DNA from: Planctomycetota bacterium
GTDB taxonomy: Bacteria > Planctomycetota > UBA11346
DNA: 21,562 bases
NCBI GenBank assembly: GCA_947440715.1
Contig: CANETI010000005.1
Span: 1-21,562, forward strand
Reading direction: 5' to 3'
The notes under the pieces were generated by a model. The model was not told the origin of the DNA. It saw nothing but the letters and a program-made list of their open reading frames with translations, and did no database searches. The stretch's first letter is position 1. Each line of letters opens with the position of its first letter. This document shows positions 15,501 through 21,562 of the stretch, one piece after another. A program made the translations under genes and the position numbers.

Positions 15501-15693
15501 GGTGCAGCACGTTCCAGCGCTCGATCAGCGCAGCAAGCCCCGGCCACGGCAAAGAACTGCCAACCCCCACACACCACCGCGTCATGCGCCATCCCGTCAT
15601 TGCAGCGGTGGGTAAAAAAGTACACTGCGACTCTCCCGCAACATGGCGGGGAAAACGGCGGTAAAAACCGCATGAAACCTTGGAGTTTGTTCA
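15501..15693. promoter_or_regulatory. Divergent ispA/gyrB intergenic region with two short hairpins
   Basis: This 193-bp gap should carry promoters in both directions. Two small inverted repeats precede gyrB: CCCGC at 15635-15639 with GCGGG at 15646-15650 (6-nt loop), and GCGGT at 15658-15662 with ACCGC at 15667-15671 (4-nt loop). TTGCAG at 15600-15605 and TACACT at 15621-15626 resemble promoter boxes but are only 15 bp apart. The gyrB ribosome binding site GGAG lies 8 nt before its ATG. No ORF on either strand reads as protein. Confidence 0.35.
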
Positions 15694-18162
15694 ATGTCTG
15701 CCGATCCGTCCTCTGCTTCCAGCCAACCCTCCAACGGCGACTCCAATAGCAGTTCTAGCGGCGACTACGGTGTCGACAAAATTCAAGTGCTCGAAGGCAT
15801 GGAAGCCGTGCGCAAGCGCCCTGGCATGTATATCGGCGACCCAGGTGCTGGCGGTTTATACCAATGCGTCTGGGAAACCGTCGATAATTCGATCGACGAA
15901 GCGCTAGCCGGTCATTGCACTGAAGTCATTATTATTATTCATCCCGATAATTCCATGTCCGTATCTGATAACGGTCGCGGCATTCCGGTTGCCCCACATC
16001 CATCGACGGGACGCAGTACCTTAGAAGTGGTGCTGACCATTCTGCATGCTGGCGGAAAATTTGATAATCAGGGCGCTGGTGCCTATAAAAAATCTGGTGG
16101 TTTGCACGGCGTCGGCGTGAGTTGCGTCAACGCGGTTAGCGCGTGGTTGGTGGCCGATGTTAAACGCGACGGTTTCCATCATCGCATGCGTTTTGAACGT
16201 GGCACCGCCAAAACCGCACTCGAAATTATCGGGCCAACAAAAGAACGTGGCACCTCCATTCATTTTAAACCCGACTACGAAGTCTTTGGCGACAACACAG
16301 TTTTCGATTTCAAGACCATCGCCGCACGTTTACGCGAATTAGCCTTCCTCAATAATGGCGTTCGCATTAATTTCCAAGATTTACGTGAAGAAGGCAAAGC
16401 TGAAGTATTCTATTCCACCGAGGGTCTCGCCGCTTTCGTGCGCTATTTGAATCAAGGTAAAGATCATTTACATCCCGTCATTCACATCGTGCGCACCAGC
16501 GAAGATGGTGTCGATGTCGAATTAGCCATGCAATACAATGATAGCTATGACGAACATGTTCTGTGTTTTGCCAACAACATTCGCAATCGTGATGGCGGTA
16601 CGCATTTAGAAGGATTCAAAACCGTACTGACCCGTGAATTCAATGCCTACGCTAAAGCCAATAATTTAATCAAAGGCGACGACAAACCACCCTCTGGTGA
16701 AGATTTGCGCGAAGGACTCTGTGCGATTATTTCGGTCAAACTTGGCGACCCAAAATTCTCGGCACAAACCAAAGACAAGCTCATCAATATTGAAATCGCC
16801 GGTATTGTGCAAAACCAACTCGGCGGCGCGATCAAAGACTACTGCGAAGAAAATCCTAAAATCGCGAAAAACCTTATCGGCAAAGCCATTGCCGCGATGG
16901 AAGCACGCGAAGCCGCACGCAAAGCACGCGATCTCGCACGCAAAAGCCGTAAGAGCTTGCTCAATAACGGCGGTATGCCGGATAAACTCCGCGACTGCCA
17001 AAGCCGTAATGTTGCTGAAACCGAAATATTTTTAGTCGAAGGTGATTCGGCCGGTGGTTCAGCTAAACGCGGCAGCGATGCACGCATCCAAGCTATTTTA
17101 CCCCTCAAGGGTAAAATTATTAATGTTGAAAAAGCACGCATCGACAAAGTCATGGGGCATTCTGAAATCAGCGCCATGATTCAAGCCATTGGCGCTGGCA
17201 TTGGCGAGGATTTTAATATTGAAGGCCTACGTTACGGCAAAATCGTTATCATGACTGACGCCGACGTCGACGGCAGTCACATCCGTACGTTGTTGCTGAC
17301 CTTCTTTTATCGCCACATGTTGAAATTGGTTGAAAATGGAAATATTTATGTGGCGCAACCACCACTCTACAAAGTAACGCGTGGCCGAAGTAGCGAATAC
17401 ATTTATAATGAAAAATTATTGGCGGCGGAAATTATTCGACTTGGCAGTGATGGCACTTCATTAACTGACCGCAGCAGTGGCCGCGAACGCGTTATTTCTG
17501 GTGCTGCCTTGGCTTCGCTGGTCGAAATCCTACAGGAATTCGACGAACATGACCGCGTGCTGTCACTCAAAGGTCTCACCATTCACGAATACTTCGATCT
17601 GCGAAATGGCGCAGGACAATTACCACTCTACCGCGCACGTCTTGGTGAAGCGGTGCTATATTTGTATAGCGAAGCGGAATTAGATGAATTACTAAGTCGC
17701 AATAAAGCACCACGTGCCGAAGGCGAACCCGCACCCATCGTTCCTGAATTAATTGAATTCACCGAACGCGAACACATGGAACGCAGTCTCGATCGTCTGC
17801 GTATTTTAGGCTATAATCCAGAGTTTCTGCTCGACAGCCCAGGGCGCATTAGTCCGTTCGTACTGAAAGACGCTAAGGAAGAAGTTATTCTCACGCATTT
17901 AGTCGGCATGGTCAGCGTTATTAAACGCTTCGGCGCACGCGGACTCGATATTCAACGCTATAAAGGATTAGGCGAAATGAATCCGGATCAGTTGTGGGAA
18001 ACCACCATGGATCCCAAAAAGCGTTCCTTGTTCAAAGTGAGACTCAGTGATGCAATTGAAGCTGAACGGATGTTCGCCACGCTGATGGGGAATGACGTTG
18101 GAATTCGCCGCGACTTCATTGAGCGTTACGCACTCTCCGTCGCCAAACGCATCGACGTTTAA
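15694..18162 (+). CDS. gyrB: DNA gyrase subunit B
   Basis: The ATPase and TOPRIM subunit of DNA gyrase, which with GyrA introduces negative supercoils. The 822-aa product has a Ser-rich leader (1-25), the GHKL ATPase with ETVDNSIDEALAG (catalytic E61, N65), SDNGRGIP (91-98) and GGLHGVGVSCVNAVS (135-149), the lid QTKDKL (358-363), and the TOPRIM motifs LVEGDSAGGSAKRG (E449) and MTDADVDGSH (D522, D524, D526). The C-terminal IQRYKGLGEMNPDQLWETTMDP is diagnostic. The 120-residue stretch 560-700 between TOPRIM and the C-terminus, rich in charged residues (DEHDRVLSL, LLSRNKAPRAEGEPAP), corresponds to the insert seen in GyrB of many Gram-negative bacteria. QLWETTMDP favours GyrB over ParE. The stop codon lies in the first bases of the downstream inverted repeat. 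gyrA and recF/dnaN are not adjacent here. Confidence 0.97.
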   Translation: MSADPSSASSQPSNGDSNSSSSGDYGVDKIQVLEGMEAVRKRPGMYIGDPGAGGLYQCVWETVDNSIDEALAGHCTEVIIIIHPDNSMSVSDNGRGIPVAPHPSTGRSTLEVVLTILHAGGKFDNQGAGAYKKSGGLHGVGVSCVNAVSAWLVADVKRDGFHHRMRFERGTAKTALEIIGPTKERGTSIHFKPDYEVFGDNTVFDFKTIAARLRELAFLNNGVRINFQDLREEGKAEVFYSTEGLAAFVRYLNQGKDHLHPVIHIVRTSEDGVDVELAMQYNDSYDEHVLCFANNIRNRDGGTHLEGFKTVLTREFNAYAKANNLIKGDDKPPSGEDLREGLCAIISVKLGDPKFSAQTKDKLINIEIAGIVQNQLGGAIKDYCEENPKIAKNLIGKAIAAMEAREAARKARDLARKSRKSLLNNGGMPDKLRDCQSRNVAETEIFLVEGDSAGGSAKRGSDARIQAILPLKGKIINVEKARIDKVMGHSEISAMIQAIGAGIGEDFNIEGLRYGKIVIMTDADVDGSHIRTLLLTFFYRHMLKLVENGNIYVAQPPLYKVTRGRSSEYIYNEKLLAAEIIRLGSDGTSLTDRSSGRERVISGAALASLVEILQEFDEHDRVLSLKGLTIHEYFDLRNGAGQLPLYRARLGEAVLYLYSEAELDELLSRNKAPRAEGEPAPIVPELIEFTEREHMERSLDRLRILGYNPEFLLDSPGRISPFVLKDAKEEVILTHLVGMVSVIKRFGARGLDIQRYKGLGEMNPDQLWETTMDPKKRSLFKVRLSDAIEAERMFATLMGNDVGIRRDFIERYALSVAKRIDV

Positions 18163-18288
18163 TAAAACGGGCAAAGTGCCCTGTCATCAGGGTAGAGCAC
18201 CCCATCTGCGGCGTTGCCTCCTCCTCACGTGGCAGACCACGCATCGTCGTCGGGCGCCTTGCATCTGGGGCACTCTGCCCGTTTTATT
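18161..18288. repeat. 128-bp element bounded by 21-bp inverted repeats; double terminator
   Basis: Bases 18161-18181 and 18268-18288 are inverted copies matching at 20 of 21 positions. Each arm is itself a hairpin: GGGCA-3 nt-TGCCC followed, reading outward, by GTTTTATT. The right arm is thus a good intrinsic terminator for gyrB, and the left arm read on the minus strand is the same terminator facing the other way. The 86-bp core is GC-rich, non-coding and has its own hairpin (CGTGG 18228-18232, CAGA loop, CCACG 18237-18241). The whole can also fold as one long stem with 13 perfect end pairs. It starts at the second base of the gyrB stop codon. It could be a bidirectional terminator, a structured RNA or a short palindromic repeat element. 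Confidence 0.8.
18268..18288 (+). terminator. Intrinsic terminator of gyrB
   Basis: GGGCA (18268-18272), a 3-nt loop CTC and TGCCC (18276-18280) form a GC-rich hairpin followed by GTTTTATT. It is 106 bp past the gyrB stop and is the right arm of the inverted-repeat element. Confidence 0.7.
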
Positions 18289-18356
18289 GGTTAACTTAAA
18301 TAAAGGCGGAAATAATTTTACCTGTTTTATCGGACGCTGATGCTGTGGGAGCTGCC

Positions 18357-19268
18357 ATGCGCTTTATTCTGCTGATTGCTGTGGTGTTAATGCTTAGTGG
18401 TTGTTTTGGCCCACCACGTTCTGTGGTTGAGCCAGAAGGCGTACGTATTGTGCGCGATATTACTTACGCCAGCGTTGGCGAACGGAAACTTCAACTCGAT
18501 TTATATCTTCCCGATAATTACAGCGCTCCGTTGCCAATCGTTATTTGGATTCATGGCGGCGGATGGGTTGGCGGCGATCGATCACCTTGCCCAATCGCAC
18601 GTTTAGCAACGCGCGGTTATGCCGTCGCCAGCGTTAGTTACCGCCTGAGCCAAGGGGCTGCTGACGAAACTTTTCCCGCCGCATTACATGATGGTAAGGC
18701 GGCGGTTCGTTGGTTGCGTGTAAATGCCTGGCGCTTTGGTTGTGATGAAAAACGCATTGGCGTGTGGGGAGCATCTGCCGGCGGCCACATCGCGGCATTA
18801 CTTGGCACCGTTCAAAATGATCCTGCATTAGAGGGAACCGTTGGCATCACCGATGTGTCAAGTCGCGTCCAAGCCGTCTGCGCTCTATTTCCTGCGACTG
18901 ACTTAGTGCATCTCGAAGAAGCACATGATGATTATTGGAAAATTAATTTAGTCGCGAGCGCGCTCCTACATGGAAAACCCAGCGAAAAACCAGAGCTCGC
19001 CAAAGCGGCAAGTCCCATTGAACACGTCAGTAAAGACGCTGCCCCATTTTGTTTTATTCACGGCAAAGCCGATCATATAATTCCCTACATGCAAAGTGAA
19101 CGCATGCACCAAGCCCTGCTCGCCGTTGGAGCCGATTCGACCTTGGTATTGATCGAAGGCATGCCACATGGCAATGCCACGCTCTCTCGTCCAGAATTAC
19201 GTGACGCTGCGCATCAGTTTTTCGACCAGCACCTGAAACCCATGAATCCCGCAAAGACTGGGCCGTAA
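18357..19268 (+). CDS. Lipoprotein alpha/beta hydrolase (BD-FAE / HSL-like esterase)
   Basis: A 303-aa predicted lipoprotein: hydrophobic leader MRFILLIAVVLMLSGCFG with lipobox LSGC, lipidated at C16. The start at 18357 has GGGAG five bases upstream; the earlier in-frame ATG at 18345 lacks a binding site. The mature domain is an alpha/beta hydrolase of the hormone-sensitive-lipase/feruloyl-esterase-like group: YASVGERKLQLDLYLP, oxyanion motif IWIHGGGWVGGD (66-70), nucleophile elbow GVWGASAGGH (S140), acid FIHGKADHIIP (D239) and catalytic histidine GMPHGN (H271). The substrate is probably an acyl or acetyl ester, such as decorated carbohydrate, at the cell envelope; this is inferred from family only. 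It stands alone after the gyrB terminator and converges on mnmA (23 bp). Confidence 0.9.
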   Translation: MRFILLIAVVLMLSGCFGPPRSVVEPEGVRIVRDITYASVGERKLQLDLYLPDNYSAPLPIVIWIHGGGWVGGDRSPCPIARLATRGYAVASVSYRLSQGAADETFPAALHDGKAAVRWLRVNAWRFGCDEKRIGVWGASAGGHIAALLGTVQNDPALEGTVGITDVSSRVQAVCALFPATDLVHLEEAHDDYWKINLVASALLHGKPSEKPELAKAASPIEHVSKDAAPFCFIHGKADHIIPYMQSERMHQALLAVGADSTLVLIEGMPHGNATLSRPELRDAAHQFFDQHLKPMNPAKTGP

Positions 19269-19291
19269 TTACTGAGCCTAAGCAAATGCCT

Positions 19292-20395
19292 TTATTCGCT
19301 AGCCGTCACCCAACCGCCTCCCAGGCAAAGATCTTCTTTTTCATCATAGGCTACACATGCCTGTCCAGCATTGGTGCGCGGCTGTGGTTCGGCGAAACGC
19401 ACGACCGCATTGGGTAAACCGGTAGGACCAACCCCTAACCGTGGGGTAATCATCGCGGGCACGAGACGGGCACGATGACGAGTTCGAACAAAACACGATA
19501 AACCATTTGCAGGTAGTTCACCCATGTGCCACGTGCAGTCGGTTAGTAATAATTCTTCTACTAATAATGCTTCACGTGAACCCAGTACCACGGTGTTTGT
19601 GTCATGATCCAGACGAATAACGAATAATGGTTCATGCCATGCTACGCCCAGGCCTTTGCGCTGGCCTATGGTATAGGCGGCCAATCCCTGATGCGTACCA
19701 AGCTTGGTGCCATTTTCATGAACAATGGCACCTTCATAAAAAGCTTCAGGAATACGTTCGCGTAAAAAACCACTGACGCCTTCAGAGCCAATAAAACAAA
19801 TATCCTGCGATTCGTGTTTATCGGCCGTTATTAATTTGCGACTACGCGATGCATTTCGTACTTCTTCTTTTGTCATGTGACCAACGGGAAAATGGGCTGC
19901 TGCCAATTGTTCCTGCGTCAAACTAAAGAGAAAATAGGTTTGGTCTTTATTGCGATCAATCGCGGTACGCAGCACGTAGCGATCAAATACCTGAGTTACG
20001 CGAGCGTAATGTCCGGTGGCAACTTGGCTGGCGCCTAAGCGTTGAGCGTAGTCCCACAGTGAACCAAATTTAATTTTTTCATTACAGCGCACGCATGGAT
20101 TTGGCGTTTGGCCAGCGGCATAGGAAGCCACAAATGCGTTTACGACGCTTTCGCGAAAACCATCAACCATATCGACGACATAATGTTTAATGCCGGTACC
20201 CTGGGCGACGGCGCGGGCATCAATGGTTTCGGTCGGCGAACAGCACGAGTCTTCACGAGTGAAGCCACCATCTTGTTCAGCGCATGGCCATAATTGCATG
20301 GTCACGCCAACCACTTCATGGCCCTGCTCAGCCAACAGCGCAGCGCTGAGACTCGAATCGACGCCACCACTCATGCCAACGACGATACGTACCAT
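19292..20395 (-). CDS. mnmA: tRNA-specific 2-thiouridylase MnmA
   Basis: MnmA adenylates and thiolates U34 (s2U34) of tRNA-Lys, -Glu and -Gln, using sulfur relayed from a cysteine desulfurase. The 367-aa protein has the PP-loop VVGMSGGVDSSL (5-16), the catalytic Cys in NPCVRCNEKIKFG (C101), the second active-site Cys in ESQDICFIG (C200), ATGHYARV (127-133), NKDQTYFLF and the AYTIGQRKGLG motif. It contains the DSCCSP insert near residues 49-54 found in one MnmA subtype. The start at 20395 gives the standard MVRIVVGMSGG opening; no strong ribosome binding site is seen. Length is normal. The upstream neighbour on the same strand ends 88 bp earlier. Confidence 0.96.
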   Translation of the reverse strand: MVRIVVGMSGGVDSSLSAALLAEQGHEVVGVTMQLWPCAEQDGGFTREDSCCSPTETIDARAVAQGTGIKHYVVDMVDGFRESVVNAFVASYAAGQTPNPCVRCNEKIKFGSLWDYAQRLGASQVATGHYARVTQVFDRYVLRTAIDRNKDQTYFLFSLTQEQLAAAHFPVGHMTKEEVRNASRSRKLITADKHESQDICFIGSEGVSGFLRERIPEAFYEGAIVHENGTKLGTHQGLAAYTIGQRKGLGVAWHEPLFVIRLDHDTNTVVLGSREALLVEELLLTDCTWHMGELPANGLSCFVRTRHRARLVPAMITPRLGVGPTGLPNAVVRFAEPQPRTNAGQACVAYDEKEDLCLGGGWVTASE

Positions 20396-20411
20396 GGGGC
20401 GAAGACGGTAA

Positions 20412-20430
20412 GGCTATTTACGAATAAGCC
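20412..20430 (-). terminator. Weak hairpin between the repeat-protein gene and mnmA
   Basis: GGCT+ATT pairs with AAT(A)AGCC, a seven-pair stem with one bulge and a TACG loop. On the minus strand it follows the repeat-protein stop by about 54 bp but has no good U-tract, so termination is uncertain. Confidence 0.2.
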
Positions 20431-20483
20431 ACAAAAGTCCGCGGCAAAACTCCGCGACAGCTTAGATTCACCAAATTATTGAT

Positions 20484-21296
20484 TTATAATTCGGGCGGAG
20501 GAACGACCGCCGGAGCTGGTTCAGCAGCTGGAGCTTCAACCGCCGGAGCTGGCTCAGCAGCTGGAGCTTCAACCGCCGGAGCTGGCTCAGCAGCTGGAGC
20601 TTCAACCGCTGGAGCAGCTGGAGCTGGCTCAGCGGCTGGAGCTTCGACCGCTGGAGCAGCTGGCACTTCAACTTTGGGCGCTTCAATTTTTGGTTCTGCT
20701 TTCGGCTCAACCTTTGGCGCTTCAACCTTCGGCGTTTCAACTTTTGGTTCCGCTGCGACTTTCGCGCGGGCTTGTTGCACTGAGGCAGCGGTTTCTGCGG
20801 TCACATAACCACTCAGTAGCTGCATTTCAGCAGCACGAGCTAAATCCGAGAAACTATTATCAATCTGCCATTGTTCGAGATATGTGCGATAGGTAATGCG
20901 TGCGTCTAATTCAACTAAGCGACTGAGTAAACCACTTAACCGCGCATCGCCGATCACTGACGTCGGAGCGATATCTGCTGGTTTTTTATCAGTATCTATT
21001 GCCTTTTTATCCGTATCTGCTGCTTTTTTATTTTTCTTCGGGTCGACTGGTTTTGCGACCACTGATTTACCTGACATCACATGGCTTTCAACTTCTGCCA
21101 GCACTTGATGAATTTCGAGGTACAGGGTGTTTGCACGGCTATCCGTGTAATGCGGCACTTGGTTCACCACGCCGTAGGTCGGAATGGTTTGATTAATCAA
21201 AGACACGGGCGTTACGCGCGATTGTTTATCGGCTGCGCACAACACCAGGGTAGGAACTAATAAAACCGTAACAGCACAGGTACGCAGGATGGACAT
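20484..21296 (-). CDS. Secreted Ala/Pro/Glu/Lys-rich repeat protein, 270 aa
   Basis: The start at 21296 has AGGAG seven bases upstream and gives a Sec signal peptide (MSILRTCAVTVLLVPTLVLCAAD) cleaved near residue 21-22; LVLC is not a standard lipobox. Residues 25-82 and 115-175 look globular and mainly helical (ANTLYLEIHQVLAEVESHVM; ARLSGLLSRLVELDARITYRTYLEQWQ), linked by a Lys/Asp-rich stretch with a 7-residue repeat (AADTDKK / AIDTDKK, 92-105). From 182 onward it is low complexity: first PKVE/PKAE units, then APAAEPAPAVE units encoded by a 33-bp tandem repeat. Such a tail resembles the extended TonB-like or periplasm-spanning linkers, but no TonB domain is present. I do not recognise the family. 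It lies 88 bp upstream of mnmA on the same strand. Confidence 0.72.
   Translation of the reverse strand: MSILRTCAVTVLLVPTLVLCAADKQSRVTPVSLINQTIPTYGVVNQVPHYTDSRANTLYLEIHQVLAEVESHVMSGKSVVAKPVDPKKNKKAADTDKKAIDTDKKPADIAPTSVIGDARLSGLLSRLVELDARITYRTYLEQWQIDNSFSDLARAAEMQLLSGYVTAETAASVQQARAKVAAEPKVETPKVEAPKVEPKAEPKIEAPKVEVPAAPAVEAPAAEPAPAAPAVEAPAAEPAPAVEAPAAEPAPAVEAPAAEPAPAVVPPPEL
20509..20672 (-). repeat. 33-bp in-frame tandem repeat
   Basis: Three near-identical 33-bp units (20509-20541, 20542-20574, 20575-20607), a fourth of 42 bp with a 9-bp insertion (20608-20649) and a partial fifth (20650-20672). Units 2 and 3 appear identical and unit 1 differs at one base. Each encodes an 11-residue Ala/Pro/Glu block (read on the minus strand) at the C-terminus of the secreted protein. 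Near-identity at DNA level implies recent unit copying, and copy number may vary between strains. Confidence 0.9.
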
Positions 21297-21508
21297 GAGA
21301 ACACTCCTAGTTGCCTGCCAATGGACAGGGCTGGGCATTTGAGGCTAGTTCAAGGGGTTAGGCAAGGTGAGGCAGCATTAACCAGAACCAGTGTTGCAAA
21401 CACGAACAAACTCCTCGATTCCTTATTCTAGGGAGCCACCCCCTAGCGCCAGGCGTTACTCTCGCCAACGTCGGGCCATGCAATGCGACGTGGAAAATTG
21501 GACAAAGC
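21297..21508. promoter_or_regulatory. Right-edge intergenic region with a 6-bp hairpin
   Basis: No ORF on either strand here reads as protein. It should hold the promoter of the minus-strand repeat-protein gene. A GC-rich inverted repeat, CTAGGG at 21428-21433 with CCCTAG at 21441-21446 (7-nt loop), lies about 130 bp upstream of that gene. It lacks a U-tract on both sides. No promoter box is convincing. Confidence 0.3.
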
Positions 21509-21562
21509 ATGTGGAATGATCTGTGGTTAATGACCGGAGCATTGGTCCCGGTTTTTGCCTTG
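21509..21562 (+). CDS. Possible start of a membrane protein, truncated by the window end
   Basis: An ATG at 21509 opens a frame running off the edge that encodes 18 residues, MWNDLWLMTGALVPVFAL. This looks like the first transmembrane helix of an integral membrane protein. The upstream TGGAC is a poor ribosome binding site and the frame continues back without a stop for at least some codons, so the start is uncertain. The product cannot be named. Confidence 0.35.
   Translation, partial: MWNDLWLMTGALVPVFAL

Noticed and set aside
15600..15626. TTGCAG/TACACT as the gyrB promoter
   Set aside because: Spacing is only 15 bp and both boxes are weak.
15403..15694. Minus-strand ORFs in the ispA/gyrB gap, considered as a possible xseB
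   Set aside because: Sequences are Trp/Cys-rich without any XseB pattern; the gap is regulatory.
20479..20808. Plus-strand Gly/Ala-rich ORF
   Set aside because: It is the antisense reading of the APAAEPAPAVE repeat; the minus frame has signal peptide and ribosome binding site.

Overview
The window looks like ordinary chromosome of a Gram-negative-type bacterium of moderate GC content. It has lipoprotein and Sec signal peptides, a type IV pilus PilM, RodA, a bacterial alpha-2-macroglobulin-like protein and many signalling proteins. The gene mix (stand-alone CheX, HELNNP-type kinases, a DUF4388/PATAN Ser/Thr kinase, a PilM with a long proline-rich tail) suggests a PVC-group or Planctomycetota-like lineage, but a deep proteobacterial-type lineage cannot be excluded. 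No rRNA, tRNA, CRISPR array, transposase or phage gene was seen. The taxonomic guess is inference.

Layout. 1-1826: an unresolved left edge, then a membrane-anchored protein matching only the N-terminal part of bacterial alpha-2-macroglobulins, converging on tsaD (minus, 1838-2878). 3006-6732: a tight plus-strand signalling operon of a CheX-type phosphatase, a soluble histidine kinase, a receiver/coiled-coil/PAS-like protein and a receiver-kinase-receiver hybrid, with stop/start overlaps at the last two junctions. 6763-7908: minus-strand small genes (a 58-aa membrane protein, an ABM-fold protein, an unknown 142-aa protein), with a cluster of palindromes between the first two. 8059-9630: a PATAN-domain Ser/Thr kinase. 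9666-15500: a minus-strand run of rodA, an RluD-type pseudouridine synthase, pilM, a secreted protein of unknown function and a polyprenyl synthase (ispA type). 15694-18162: gyrB, divergent from ispA. 18161-18288: a striking 128-bp inverted-repeat element directly behind gyrB. 18357-19268: a lipoprotein alpha/beta hydrolase converging on mnmA (19292-20395, minus). 20484-21296: a secreted Ala/Pro/Glu/Lys-rich protein with a 33-bp tandem repeat. A possible membrane-protein start lies at the right edge.

How the genes work together. Housekeeping functions are tRNA modification (TsaD t6A, MnmA s2U34), rRNA pseudouridylation, isoprenoid synthesis, DNA gyrase and cell-wall elongation. They are interspersed with two signalling units: the CheX/two-kinase phosphorelay and the PATAN Ser/Thr kinase. 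Neither has a DNA-binding output domain, so both probably act by protein-protein control. The least explained items are the phosphorelay with its duplicated receiver/coiled-coil module, the post-gyrB inverted-repeat element, the palindrome cluster at 6991-7069 and the extended orphan PilM.
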